Of a stretch of DNA of 64,000 nt, positions 16,271 through 27,240 are shown piece after piece. The stretch is taken from contig QPFY01000005.1 of NCBI GenBank assembly GCA_003665825.1, forward strand, positions 1,364,001 through 1,428,000, given 5' to 3'. The stretch comes from Microbotryum silenes-acaulis (lineage: Eukaryota; Basidiomycota; Microbotryomycetes; Microbotryales; Microbotryaceae). A program made the position numbers and the translations under genes. The notes under the pieces are model-generated. The model was not told the DNA's origin. It did not search any database and saw only the letters and a list, made by a program, of their open reading frames with translations. Every line of letters starts with the position of its first letter. The first letter of the stretch is position 1.

Positions 16271-16964
16271 GTTGTTTCCTTGTACAGATCCCACGTGTGA
16301 CAAACCGCCAGGTTGTGGGTGCTGGGTAATGACTGTGTCAGCAGAGGACGAAACATTCCTTGCGAGTCTTGACCCCTCGAAGGTTACGGATCTCGTAGAC
16401 ACAGGGGTGGAAACTAGAGCGACGCAGACACGAAGAGAGGAAGGATCATTGAGTGACAATCTGGAATCAAGGGCACGAGCAAAGCCAAGAAGTTGCTTTT
16501 TCTGTCCTGGAACTTACTGAGATGTTGTGAGACTTCTTCCGCGTCGTCACTGCTGTAGCCTGCGCACGAAACAATGGCCGGGTGATGAGATCAGGGGTGA
16601 GTCATTCCGAAACTGTCGTATGAGTGATGCAGGCGGAAGCTTAGGCGCGCGGGTGCTTAGGCTGGAGTGTGGGCGCACAGCTGAGGGTTGGCTGAGGCCA
16701 GGTGGATGGCTGGATTAGGAAGGAGGTTCGCTTAGCGACAGAGGCTTTTCTTAGTTGCATCTTGGGGCTACTCTCTTGTTCTTCTTCTCATCACTTGATC
16801 TTACAACTTCGTGGTCCTGACTTTGGCGTGTTATCACAACGCATCTCTGCGCCGCTTAGGAGCGCGAGACTATCAAATTCACAACAGAAACAACAAGGGA
16901 CATGAGGAGGAGGAGGAGAGCAGAGCTCCATAGGACAATAGAGCATGCAGGAGCTTCAATTATC
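16271..16964. other. Element interior without a recognised gene
   Basis: Between the zinc-cluster fragment and the protease gene nothing with a recognisable domain was found. A minus-strand frame extends upstream of ATG 16270 but starts without an ATG. The stretch may hold the protease gene's 3' end and the promoter of the zinc-cluster fragment. Confidence 0.4.
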
Positions 16965-18243
16965 CTATTCGAACTCACCGACGTAATCTCCAGGCTGTGT
17001 ATTGCCAGGTTTCCTGCTATCCATTGCGTTGTCTGGATCACGAGTAGCACACGAGACGGTTGGAGACTCCGGCGAGCCCGAAAACCAAGACGAGCTCATG
17101 TCGCATCGTAGACGAGAGTGCAGGGTGACATCCAACATGTAGTCTCGAAGCTCCGAATAAAATCTTCCCGGCTCAACCTGTGGGCCCCAGCTCCAATCGG
17201 GTTCCGTTTTGGCGGCGGCGGCGCATACCAGGGTTTCCAGCGCTCGGCACACGAACGCCCCGCACGCGTTGCCATCAGTCTGTTGAGGATATCTATCCGG
17301 TTGAGGCTGATCGCCGGCCTTCGCTGCTTTGACAATCAATCGCTTCCAATTTCTGTACGGGACCGTCGGTCGATCGATGCCTCCAGTGATGCGCTCTATC
17401 GGTCCCTCTGCACGAGTTTCCAAGAAAGTGATGATTGACTGGCAGGCAGAAAGGGCGAATGACGTCAGCAGCTGCGCAGAGTTTGAGTGCCTTTGGAAGT
17501 GCTTTGTGATGGTCATGGGGATGAACTCACATCGAGACTTTCGTTTGCCTCCTTGCGCATGTTCTCCCTGCCAAAAAGAGAGTCGTACACCCGAAATGTA
17601 CAATCCGAAAGGCGTGCCTCGACAAGGATCCAATGATTGGTGACATGAGTTGGGAAGAGTAGAACTGGTGTTCGAGAAAGGAGAATCTGGTAAAGGGGCA
17701 GCGCAAACGAGGAGGCAGGCCTCCTGTCAATGATGATAGAAAGCTATGCTCGCGAACTCCCATCCGAACTCACACCCTGCTGCCGCTCGGTTGGTCGAGT
17801 GCCTCCAATTCCCTTTGCGCACTTTCCTCCTTCGAGATAGAATGCGTAGCATGTTGGTTCAAGGTCACGAACCTCTTTTGACCGACCATTGAAAGGCAAT
17901 TGGCCTTGGAACCGATTGATAGCGCTGCTGAAAGCATCGATGTGCGAAGCCCTCAACCACAAATTGGCGTTGCCATTTCGCGCAAGGAGCTCAAGTTCAG
18001 GCCTGGTGCGTGGTCGCCGGCGTGAATGTCGAGGAATACGTCCCAATCAACCTTCTGAACCTCGTCGGGAATGCGCTTGATAATGTCCTTGACGGCGGAA
18101 ACATTGCTTCGGCGCTCCTCCGGCTGAACTGTATCGTAGATGTCGAGTGGAAGACGTCCTTTTTGTAACGGCGCGAGCTGGCATGGTGGCCTCTCGTCGT
18201 CGCTCAGTTCTTCGATGTCTATGACCTCGGGAATGGCCGCCAT
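16965..18243 (-). CDS. Ulp1-like (C48 family) cysteine protease of the MULE-like element
   Basis: ATG 18243 (MAAIPEVIDIEELSDDE) starts 56 bp after the transposase stop on the same strand. The catalytic features of SUMO-protease-type enzymes are in order: His in NHWILVEARL (about 17.63 kb), Asp in FRVYDSLFG (about 17.58 kb), then the Gln and Cys of PQQTDGNACGAFV (Cys near 17263). Introns are visible after RQQG (GTGTGAG..CAG) and after SLDV (GTGAGT). Near 18.0 kb the frame must change between VDWDVFLD and ELLARNGNANLWLRAS without a convincing intron, so a frameshift is possible. The last exon may also continue past a GTGAGT at about 16.97 kb. In plants, Ulp1-like genes travel inside some MULEs (KI elements). 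A role in transposition is not established. Confidence 0.7.
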
Positions 18244-18298
18244 TCGCTTGGCAGCCGCGTGATCTTTGGTCGAAGATAAGCTGTTGGAAAATTTCGTC

Positions 18299-21200
18299 TC
18301 ACGTGGGCGTCCACGGGTCTTCCCAAACTGGTGTGGTTGCGTTCTCAAAGATGGTGTGTTTGGAGGTTTTCGGACGAAGTTGATCAGGATTGAGCTTGTC
18401 GCGTATCAAACGTCTAATTGCTGCCGTTGCTTTGCCATCGACTCTCCCCGAGTGCTCGAGCGTGACCCCTGAATTTGACTTCCATTTTGAGAGTTCCGGT
18501 TTGGCTGTCTTCTTGCTACGATGGGGTTGCAATGGCCTATTCCTGGCTGATCTGCCTGTGTGACAGAACAAGACCAGATTGGATCGGAAGTCTCCGTTCC
18601 GGCAAGGCGTTCAGACATTGCTCACCTTTGACAGTTGAGCAGTTGGGCTGAAATTCACATCGCTGTGTGGTAGTCGCCATTGTGAACCAGCAGATCGCAC
18701 GCCCAAAGATGAGCGCATTTCTTTCCTGTTTGCTTGAATGCGCGACAAGGACAATAAGGCGCGCGAGTATCGAGGGTGATTGATGAATCCATGGATCTGA
18801 GTTTAAAATCCGAAGCATTCTCGCGTCAGTAAGGGCTTGGTAGCCAAGGCACTGGTACCCGATAAAACCCCACCGTAAACTCAGCACCCACTCGCCCTCC
18901 TTTTCGGTAGGGCGGAACTGTCCAAGCTCCCAGATGTCCATCGAATTTGCCAGAGTATCTCGAAGAACATGATCCGGTTTTGCATCCGATACGTCCTTCC
19001 AAATGTCATAAACTAGAGCATTGTCGAGCAAGACCACAACGAGATTGTCGATCCTAGCAGGTGCAGAGCGCAAGCAGAATTGTCAGCTCTTCCGTCGAGA
19101 TTCGCTCCTTGAGTCCGGTGCTACGCAATACCTCTTGTTGGCTCGGCCGTGGAGATGCTCTTGCTGGATGGTCTTGAAGGCTCGTTCAGTCACGTTGTTG
19201 GTGTTGATGGCTTCCCGTGAAACGCCAAGGGGTAAACCATCATCTGTGTATGTTTCTTCAGAATTGTGGAAATGTGTGAGCCCAAAAAACTGTGAGAGAA
19301 CACGTAAAGAAGGAAGAAGTAAGACTCACCGATCCACTCTTGTCCGAACCAGGTGACATTGAAATACGCCCGAAAGTTATCCTTCTTCGCTTGTAATTGT
19401 TCTTCTTCTCGGCTGTTGCGACCCAGTTCCGGCTTCTTGGTGACGTCTGATTTGTTTGCTGCTGGCTTGCGACGACTTCGGAACTCTTTGTCGATCCATG
19501 CGTCCGATTTTTCAAAGAACGCCCGCTTCTTCCCTTCGAACTCAGCCGAGCGCCGAGCTGTCGCCTCGGCATCTGTTTCATGCTCGTTGCGTATGAAACG
19601 AAAGCGCTGGATGATGGATCGAAAGTCGTACAAAATGTTGATCAACGTCTTGCGAGCAATCCGAGAAGGCTTGACGGTGTTGCCGCTTTCGCCGTCATTG
19701 CTGTCACTCGACCACCGAATAATGGCCTGAACCACGTGGAATTGGCAAAGGCGTATGTGAAAGTTGAGGTTGTGCTTTTCTTTCCCTATAGTAACGTAGA
19801 TGCAGAAGACGACGATCATCAGGAATTCAAAATCTTGAGAGCAGTCTGCACATCTCATATAGTAGCCCTAGAAAGCATCGGCGCTTACAGAGTGTCAAGG
19901 CGTTGAGCTCAGTCCGACATTTGTCGATCATGAAACTCGGTGGTTGCCACTGATTTTCCAAGATGAATTCGGCATTTTGGAGAAGATTCGGCAACCTGGG
20001 GGACGAGCCGGGTAGGTTGGGCCCATTCTCACGAGCTTCTGAAGTACGCATGCGAATCGTCGACGGTACAGAAGGGCGTGAGCGACTCCTCTCAAAACTG
20101 TCGTGACGCGCAGCACACCCTGGTCAACCCATCTTACAACGCACCCCTTACAAGTGTTGGAATCAACGATGATCCCGAAATGATCAACAAAAGAAGAAGA
20201 ACGGCTGGACCAGGAGTCGAACCTGGGTCGCTTCCATTCATTGGAAAAGCTTTGACCAACTAAGCTATCCGGCCCCTGATATCAGTGCAAGGTCTACTAA
20301 CACCTTCAACAACAAGGATCGCGGCGCGCTCCTCGACCAGCCTCTTTACCGTATCCAAGTAGATGACGAGAGTATCTGCCTTCACATCACTGGAGAGAAG
20401 CATGGGACCTGAAGAAGACAATACATAAGCGATGAAATGAGTCTTTGTACTTGTCCGGACCTTCCTTTCAAGTGCTTCCCAGGCTCTCACCTAGCGCAAG
20501 TTTGTCTTTCAAGCCAGTCGCGACGAGGACGGTGAGGGGGGCGCGGTTCTCGTTCAGGTATCGCCAGCTTGAGTCAAGTCCAACAAACCGCGACCAATCT
20601 CCTGAATCGTTCCCAACTGTGGCGAAGGAAATCAACACGTCGATGGAGTGGAGGGAGGCAAGGACGCAGATCAACGGCTGCTTCGTTTTCTCGTTGAAAG
20701 GCTGAAAGCTGACGAGGGTAAATGCCTCCGACGCTTGTTAGCTCATCAGATAGGCAAGCAGCTTAGATCGTGATCACTCACTAGGCCACTCCGCGTGTCT
20801 CGGGCTCCGTTGCATTTTGAAGGGTGAACGGTCTCAGCTCAGCCGTGCGAGCTAGCGAGTACAAGGAGGATCCATGCTGCGCGTTCTGTCGACCTTTTGC
20901 CCTGAACATATTGCGCAGCTGCTTTGCGCTGACTTTCCTGTACTGCGGGAGAATGACCTCGTTCTGTTTCTCCCAGACCGACATCCGCTGGTTCATATCT
21001 GTGAAATGATCGAGTTCATTATCGAGAGAGGAACTGATGGTCAGTCTTGAGAAGTGAAAACTTCCTGTGCAAACTTGGAGCACACACTCAGTTTGAAATG
21101 CAAGCGTGGGCGTGTTGGCCTGCCGAAATACTTCCTGATGCGCCAACGCACGAATGAAAGGGGCTGGACGTCGGACGTTCGGCGGTGGTTGGCGTCGTTC

Positions 21201-22325
21201 GTGGTTGCCGAGGGTGTACACCAGCGCCGATGAAAGATCGTCGGCCTGAACGAGGATCTGCACAAGGGACGAAGAAGGTAACAGAGAGTCTTATCAGCCT
21301 CTCAAACCAAGATCCTTTGATTTCCTATCCGGGATGATCACCTTGAGTTGAGTAGAGCATGTTTTCCCGGGGTCCTTGTCATTGTCTCGTTTCTTGTACC
21401 CAAGTTTGCCATCCTTAACCCGAACTCTTTTGCAGGCCCCCGAGCAACGATGGGTAATTCGTAGAACCTCCGCAACAGGTCGGCCTTCGCCGGGTTGACT
21501 CCAAGCTTCTCGAAGGGTGATAGGCACTTCTGGACGCCATTCGATCCCCACTGCCACCTCCGACGGATGTTGATGATGAGTAGACGAGGGCGCGTCACCG
21601 TAAGGTCGCTCGACGATAGCGAGACAGCGTTCATATTTGCGTGGAGCCCAGTCATGCTTCTGTTGATAGATCGCACCAATAAAAGTTAGTTCGTTCACAG
21701 GACGAAACAAAACGCAGCGCAGCATGCAGCTTCGACATACCTCTGTAGCCATGAACTTTGGGAGCTCCAGGACAGAAAGTTTGCGTACAAATTCCCATTC
21801 GGACCTCGGCTTGCGACAATTGAGAACGAGCGGCCTGAGACGGAGCTCGTTGTGCTCTGCAGTCGTGAGGATCATGTTTGAGAGAATTGCCTCGCGCGTC
21901 GTGTTCGATAACCCTTTGCCCTGTCGAGAGGCCTCGTACGTGTGCCGGTCGAGGATCTTCTTGTCGTTCCGAGCCAGGAGTAGTGCCGAGACGATGTTGT
22001 CAATTGATTTCTCGTCCGAATCGTCGTCGTTGACTCCGTAGTAACCCTCGTCTGCCGAATCCTCGTCGGAGTCTCTCGAACGGCTCTTGCGAGAGTTCGA
22101 AAGCCCCGAGACTGCGGAGGTGCTAGATATCGAGGACTTCGAGGGAACCGGGACCAAAGCTGCCAAGATTTGCAGACTGTCCTCATCCTCATCGACTTCC
22201 GAGTCAACTTCCGATGCGTATCCCTCTGGCGAGCCTTGTTCCTGCAACGCGATGAGTGGTTGGCCCCCTTTGTTTTGCAGCAGTTGACTGATTTCTCCTG
22301 TCGACATGAGTGTGATTGGCGCCAT
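18299..22325 (-). CDS. SWIM-type MULE-like DDE transposase (multi-exon)
   Basis: Starts at ATG 22325 (MAPITLMSTGEISQLL) and ends with WEDPWTPT and TGA at 18299. Exon 1 (22325-21342) encodes an acidic N-terminus followed by a Cys-rich putative DNA-binding block (HRCSGACKRVRVKDG, then KTCSTQLK). It joins in phase to exon 2 at 21257 (ILVQADDLSSALVYTLGNHE). The catalytic core follows in several short exons: first Asp in GLDSSWRYLNEN (about 20.57 kb); second Asp in FMIDKCRTEL (about 19.93 kb); the family CxxH in LCQFHVVQAIIRW (about 19.75 kb); WFGQEWIGE; and the Glu in NTNNVTERAFK (about 19.2 kb). A SWIM zinc finger, CPCRAFKQTGKKCAHLWAC, lies at about 18.70-18.76 kb. I did not resolve every intron, so intactness is unproven. 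The order DDE core then SWIM is that of Mutator-type transposases. Confidence 0.75.
20203..20274 (-). tRNA. tRNA-like sequence in a transposase intron (probable pseudogene)
   Basis: The minus strand folds into a 72-nt cloverleaf. The acceptor stem is GGCCGGA with TCCAGCC (one mismatch), the D arm GCTT/AAGC, the anticodon stem TTTCC/GGAAG, and the T arm CCAGG TTCGACT CCTGG, which contains a good B box. The anticodon loop reads AATGAAT, placing TGA at the anticodon but lacking the invariant U33. A Ser-TGA tRNA would also need a long variable arm, which is missing. It is therefore more likely a decayed or co-opted tRNA-like sequence than a working gene. Confidence 0.5.
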
Positions 22326-22756
22326 CTATCTTGAAGGTAAACCCTTCAGGCGTCGTTTGCTCGAGATGCACAATATTTCCGCGCGACGAGGATAGGAAGG
22401 AGTGTTTGGGTGAGGACTTTATGTGTAAGAAGAAAGGGAGAGTGGGGGGAAAGACCAGTGAGCGTGTGAAGCTCTGAGGAAAGGAGCTGCCTTCAGGGGC
22501 ATTCGTGAGTTTGCCGGTGTAGCCCGTCAAACGACGAGCGCCTGCGAGTTTTGGCGCGGCCCCTGGGCTTTCGCCGAATGTTTGAATTTTCTCTAATAAG
22601 GGTGCTAACGATTGCAGGCCTAAGGAACACTACAGCTCACCCATGTAGTGATAATGTCATTACCGCATAAGTCTTCTAGTCAGCAAGAAAAAAAAGGTTT
22701 GCTCCATCCTATGATGTTTATTGCAAGCTACGCTTGCTGCCTCGTGACGATCGTAA

Positions 22757-23066
22757 GGTCTAACCGCTGACACGGGCGCGGAGCGGTACAGCGGGGAAGA
22801 ACCCCGATGTAGCAACTACTGCATTGTCCGCCTCGTCTCACCGGCCAGAAGTACTATAGACCTGTACATACATCTAACTACTGTTCCCAGAGTGATACAT
22901 CACATATTGCAAGAGATACAGGCGTCTACACTATGTGGTACCAAAGTCCCTATGAACGTGGTACAAGAATGACCTCCGATGTGATCTCAAAGTCCGCACC
23001 GATGTGATCCCAAAGTCGCCTCCGATGTGGGACCAGAGTGCCTCCGACGTGGGCCCAAAAGCCGAC
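22757..23066 (-). repeat. Right inverted repeat of the MULE-like element
   Basis: Reverse complement of 15341-15661 with a few differences and one ~23-bp unit fewer in the ATCACATCGG array. It carries two additional outer units (GGGCCCACGTCGG and GGGCTCACAT types) towards the 23.1-kb end. Confidence 0.85.
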
Positions 23067-23269
23067 CTTATGTGAGCCCAGAGTGACGAGCGATTAGAGC
23101 GGTTATGTGTGCGTGCGGTTACGAAATCCACCTCTTGACACCGGTGTCGACTCGGAGGATCGTGGCGCCTCTTGTCCTCTCCCTTGAATCATCCATCAAG
23201 GCCGCCTATTTTCAGTCGTTGCTATCCGCCTCATCCAAGCTCATCCCCCAAGAACCTATCCCACGTACC

Positions 23270-24005
23270 ATGCTGCTTCTGTGGTCGCGTTTGGCCGCGC
23301 TCGCTCTCGCCGCGACGGGAAGGCCCTCGACAACGGCTTGAGCATCGCGCCCGCCTCTCGCACCGAACAAGTCACCAACTTCAACAAGCGAAACATCTCC
23401 GTTCCACCCACCTTCGACTCCATTCACCCCTCGATTCTGACCAGAGACGTCTCCGATTCCTACCCTCCCATCCCTCCCGCCAGCCGTCTTCTTTCGATAG
23501 GCAAGACGTACCACCCGGGCAACAGAGTCGCTTTCAAGTGACACCTGCCTGAATCTCTAGAACAATCCAATCTTTGTGTAGCTTACTACGGGGCTGTCAC
23601 TTCGATACCTGGTGAGCCTCTTCCGATGCCTCCCAGAGAAGGTCGAAAGGCCGCTGCGACCCCTGACCAAAGGGGGAATCCAATGTCTGACTTGATGCTA
23701 TTCGGACTTGATGCGGACTTGATGCTACAGTGTGTTAAACTTTCGGCATCTCGCTCACGACTGGACGCGGTTCTTCCGGACGCCTACGCCATACCCTGGA
23801 AGGACGTCACCGGTCACGAAGGAATAAATGCCAGAGTCTCAGCGTATGTACCTCCAACCTCCTTTTTTTACGAGGTTTGATCAACTGACAGCTTGTCCCC
23901 CACAGAGTCCTTTACTTCGGCTTCTCACCGAGCCATTACAGAAATGATTCCGGCGTATACGGGGCAGCCTCTCAATCCTTCATCATCCAGAACAAGCAGA
24001 AGTAG
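23270..24005 (+). pseudogene. Kre9/Knh1-like secreted protein gene, decayed copy A
   Basis: Homologous along its length to the open gene at 63178-62359. The signal-peptide region begins MLLLWSRLAALALA but a deletion shifts the frame after ~15 residues, and a stop interrupts the domain after HPGNRVAFK. The C-terminal exon remains open: after an intron at GTATGT (about 23.84 kb) it reads LYFGFSPSHYRNDSG and ends at TAG 24005. The gene converges on TLS1, with 220 bp between their ends. It is interpreted as the inactivated copy belonging to the ancestral Kre9-TLS1 gene pair. Confidence 0.75.
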
Positions 24006-24225
24006 AGGAGCGTCTGTACCCGGGCAGACCACCAAAGGCGTCCCTGTACTACCATTTTTCCTTCGTCGACGAGCAAATCTTCAACTACACATTACAACAA
24101 GCTGTTCATCATACACACCCATATATACTTTTTTTTGGCTGTTCATCTCAAGGTACATAGTTTCTCCCCATAGTTTCTCCCGTCATGGAGGCAATGACGA
24201 CGACGACGACGCGGGTGAACTCCCT

Positions 24226-25753
24226 TCACTTCCTCTGTCGTTTCTTCAATCTTTCCAAAGTCTATTTGCCCGTACCCAAGGACAACCCCAAGATCAGCAA
24301 GGACGTATGAGCATAACGCAGAAATGGTTGCCACGCACCTGGTCATCCGTTGCCTTCTCCCTTCGCATCGGTCGATTCGCATTTGCATTTCCGTCGGCGA
24401 TGGCGCCCCCCGCCGCGCCTTGCTTCTTCTTGTCCTTGTCCTCTGGCGCGCCGAAGCGGCCGTACATGACCCGCTTGGCCTTTTCCAACGCGTCCGCTTC
24501 AGAGTCGATCGGTTTGTGAGGTCGAAAAACTGTTGCACACATGTCAGAAGAAGAAAAGTAAGTCAGTCAGCTTCGAAAACGGGACCTGTCAGGACGAGAC
24601 TTACATCGTTCGGCGGCGAATGCCTCTTGTTCAACTTTTGGGGCGTGGCGACGCTTCTCGAAGAGTGCGCGTTTGGCCTTCTCAGTCTCTTCAATGTTTT
24701 TGAGCTTGGTGCTGTCGATGGAGAAGCGATGGGCGAGTCAGTTTCGTGGCCCACCCGAGTCAAGGCAGTTGGGAGGTGCAGTTGGAAAGCGGAGCAACTC
24801 AACTCGATACCCAGGTCAACCTCAGGGATCGCGGTCAGCATCGTCGCCGAGAGCTGCAAGTTGCCATCCTCCTTCTCCTCCTTCTTCTCAATCCGATACC
24901 GCTCCGCGATCTGGTACAACTCGTCCCTCGGGTCCAACGCGCGGGTCGACAAGTCGGCACCTGCGAGCGCGTCGGCCGAGTCTGCGCCTCCGGACTTGCG
25001 CTTGCGCAGTTCTTCCTCGATGTAGGCCATCATGTGCTTGTCGACGTCGATCGTGTTGGTTTGACCAGTGAAGTTGTTGTTGGTCACGAGCCGTCTTGTC
25101 ATCTTGCTCGGGTCGTTCGGATCCCTGCAGTGGAAGATGAGCACTCGATGGCCACGATCAGTCTGCACTCGTTCGAGATCGCAATTTCCAACGACTCGGA
25201 GCGAGGTTACGACCACTCACAGGTCGTCCGCGCCGTCCCTGACTCGATCCTTGTGCTGTATACCCCCGTGCAACCCCTCAATCATGCCATCCTCGTTGAT
25301 CCGTTCGCTGGGATCAGCTCCGGTGGGATCGTCTTTGTTGGCTTTGGGTTTGCGCTTCTTCTCCCCAGCGTTCAATCGATCGAGATCAATGCCTCCCGTT
25401 GCTCTTTTGAGTTTGCGCAAGGCGATGAGATCCTCCAATGTCGCACTGTCGTCGTGGCAGAAGATTGATCACCAGTGAAGGGGGCGGAGCGGGGAGGTTC
25501 AAGCCAAGTCAGCCAGAGCTCGTTCCTACGGCATACCGCTTCCTTCAGGCAGGATATGATGATTACGGCCTCTAAGATCATGCACTACTGACCTAATCCC
25601 CGTATCATCCTCCGCTGCGGGCCCCGACTGCTCGCCCTGACCGACGTCCCCACTCGTCGACGGCTGCGAGGGATCCAACAAGCTGCCCACGCCCAACGCC
25701 TCGTGCACTCGCTCCTTCGCAACACCTTGGGGTCGTCCCTTCTTCTTAAACAT
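24226..25753 (-). CDS. TLS1: TLS1/C9orf78 (HCA59) splicing-factor homologue
   Basis: Six exons join in phase into 346 residues: 25753-25593, 25445-25221, 25124-24804, 24711-24605, 24529-24339 and 24261-24226. Conserved blocks of the Hep_59 family (fission yeast Tls1, human C9orf78) are present in order: TNTIDVDKHMMAYIEEELRK (about residues 155-175), LTAIPEVDLGIDTKLKN, EKAKRVMYGRFG, and the terminal EKATDD followed by a short basic tail (KKRQRK). Family members are nuclear proteins linked to the U5/Brr2 part of the spliceosome and, in fission yeast, to splicing of heterochromatin and telomere factors. The third intron uses GTTGAG as donor, which I chose because it restores the conserved block in phase. 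This is the only intact copy of three in the window. Confidence 0.9.
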
Positions 25754-26256
25754 CGTCCTCGATCGGCTGCGGTGGCGATGAGCGTTGGGGTGGGAAGGGA
25801 GTCGCTCGAACCTGGGATGGGAAGGACAGGGAGGCGACGGCCCATGAAGCATGAAGCGCGTGTCCGGCCTTTTCCGGCGGCGGGCGACTCGACGTGATCT
25901 ATTAGTCCGCGTGTCAATACGGCCTGAAGGTTATTTTGCCGATTTCTACATTTCGAAATTGAGTCTCATGCCAGCTTGAAGGTGAATCCTCGCGAGTCAT
26001 ACTTGGCCTTGGGAAATTTTCAAGTGAATGGGCTAATTGCAGGAGACAAGTTCAAGTTACCACTGGAACCCCTTCATCCGCCGCGGCCGCCCGCCGTCGA
26101 GCGTGGACGCTTCACCGTCCACAGATGGATGGCGAGAAAGAGCTTTCACTCTCAGTGTTTAGTCTAAACGGAAGCAATTGCGCTTGCAGGATTGGGACAA
26201 TATAGTCCTTGCTATCCTCATCCTAGCTCACCCGCCAAGAACCCTTCCTTCTTACC

Positions 26257-26995
26257 ATGCTGCTCCTGTGGTCGCGTTTGTCCGCGCTCGCTTTCATGGC
26301 GACGTCCGTCGCCCCCGCCCCTGAAGACCGTCGACAACGGCCTGAGCCTCCAGCCCGCCCCTAGCAAAGCAAGTCACCAACTTCACGAAGCGAGGCATCT
26401 CCGCTCCACTCACGCTCGACTTCATTCACCCCTCGATTCTGACCAGAGACGTCTCCGATTCCTACCCTCCCATCCCTCCCGCCATCCGTCTTCTTTCGAG
26501 AGGCAAGACGTACCACCCGGGCAACAGAGTCGCTTTCAAGTGACACCTGCCTGAATCTCTAGAACAAGCCAATATTTGTGTAGCTTACTACGGGGCTGTC
26601 ACTTCGATACCTGGTGAGCCTCTTCTGATGCCTCCCAGAGAAGGTCGAAAGGCCGCTGCGACCCCTGAACCAAAAGGGGAATACTCTGTCTAACTTGCAG
26701 CTATTCGGACTTGATGCTGACTTGATGCTACAGTGTGTACCAATTTCAGCATGTCGCTATCCTTCGTCATTCGGGTCGCCGACGCCATACCCTGGAAGGA
26801 CGTCACCGGTCACGAAGGAGTAAATGCAAAAGTCTCGGCGTATGTACCTCCAACCTTCTCTTCTATCAAGGTTTGATCAATTGACAGCTTATCTCCCACA
26901 GATACCTTGACTTCGGCTTCTCACCGATTCAGTACAGCTATGATGCCAGAGTATACGGGCCACGTTCCCCGACTTTCACTATCCAGGAGGATTAG
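26257..26995 (+). pseudogene. Kre9/Knh1-like secreted protein gene, decayed copy B
   Basis: A second decayed copy, closer to copy A than to copy C over long stretches (for example around GACCAGAGACGTCTCCGATT). It starts at ATG 26257 (MLLLWSRLSALAF), loses the frame within the signal-peptide region, and keeps an open last exon (YLDFGFSPIQYSYDARVYG) to TAG 26995. It is followed, as in copies A and C, by a convergent piece of TLS1. Confidence 0.75.
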
Positions 26996-27084
26996 AAGTA
27001 TAGGAGCGCGCGTGTGGAGCCGATCGAGTGGGACCCTGGCGTTCGAGGGCCACACCTGGGCGACCGGAAGTGCTCCTCTGTTTC

Positions 27085-27240
27085 TTTCCCTGCGTCAATG
27101 AGCACATACTTTTTCCATGTCGTCGACACTTTTGGTCCCTATGCTCTGGTCCGCCGAAGCAGCTGTACATGACCCGCTCGACCCTTCCCAACGCGTCCGA
27201 TTCAGAGTCGATCGGTTTGTGAGGTCGAAAGGCTGCACAC
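27085..27240 (-). pseudogene. TLS1 3' fragment, copy B
   Basis: Minus-strand sequence encodes FRPHKPIDSESDALG followed by RVMYSCFGGPE, a diverged version of the TLS1 exon 5 block at 24529-24430. Flanking exons are absent or unrecognisable. It is the residue of a duplicated Kre9-like/TLS1 segment. Confidence 0.75.

Larger units (their letters stand above)
15311..23118 (-). mobile_element. MULE-like DNA transposon with long TIRs, transposase, Ulp1 protease and cargo
   Basis: The borders are inferred from an empty site. Both flanks match the uninterrupted copy at 63.3 kb, and each ends in the target sequence (TTGCGAAATC at 15301-15310, TTACGAAATC at 23119-23128, TTACGAAAAC in the empty site). 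A ~10-bp target duplication with one mismatch fits the 8-11 bp typical of Mutator-like elements. Inverted repeats of about 300 bp (cores 15363-15661 and 22757-23043) contain arrays of ~23-bp units. All interior genes lie on the minus strand: a SWIM-type transposase (22325-18299), a Ulp1-like protease (18243-16965) and a truncated zinc-cluster gene (16270-15887). The terminal ~30 bp of the two ends match poorly, so exact termini carry an uncertainty of several bases. Assignment to the MULE rather than KDZ superfamily rests on the transposase motifs and is inferred. Confidence 0.78.

Noticed and set aside
20203..20274. Functional tRNA-Ser(TGA) in the transposon
   Set aside because: No U33 and no long variable arm, both required for a working serine tRNA; kept only as a tRNA-like sequence.
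18299..22325. KDZ (Kyakuja-Dileera-Zisupton) type transposase
   Set aside because: KDZ elements also occur in basidiomycetes, but the CxxH block after the second Asp, the TNNxTERxFK segment and the following SWIM finger fit Mutator-type transposases better. A profile search would decide.
23270..24005. Copy A of the Kre9-like gene as a functional gene
   Set aside because: The frame is lost inside the signal peptide and a stop lies inside the domain. Only the last exon remains open.
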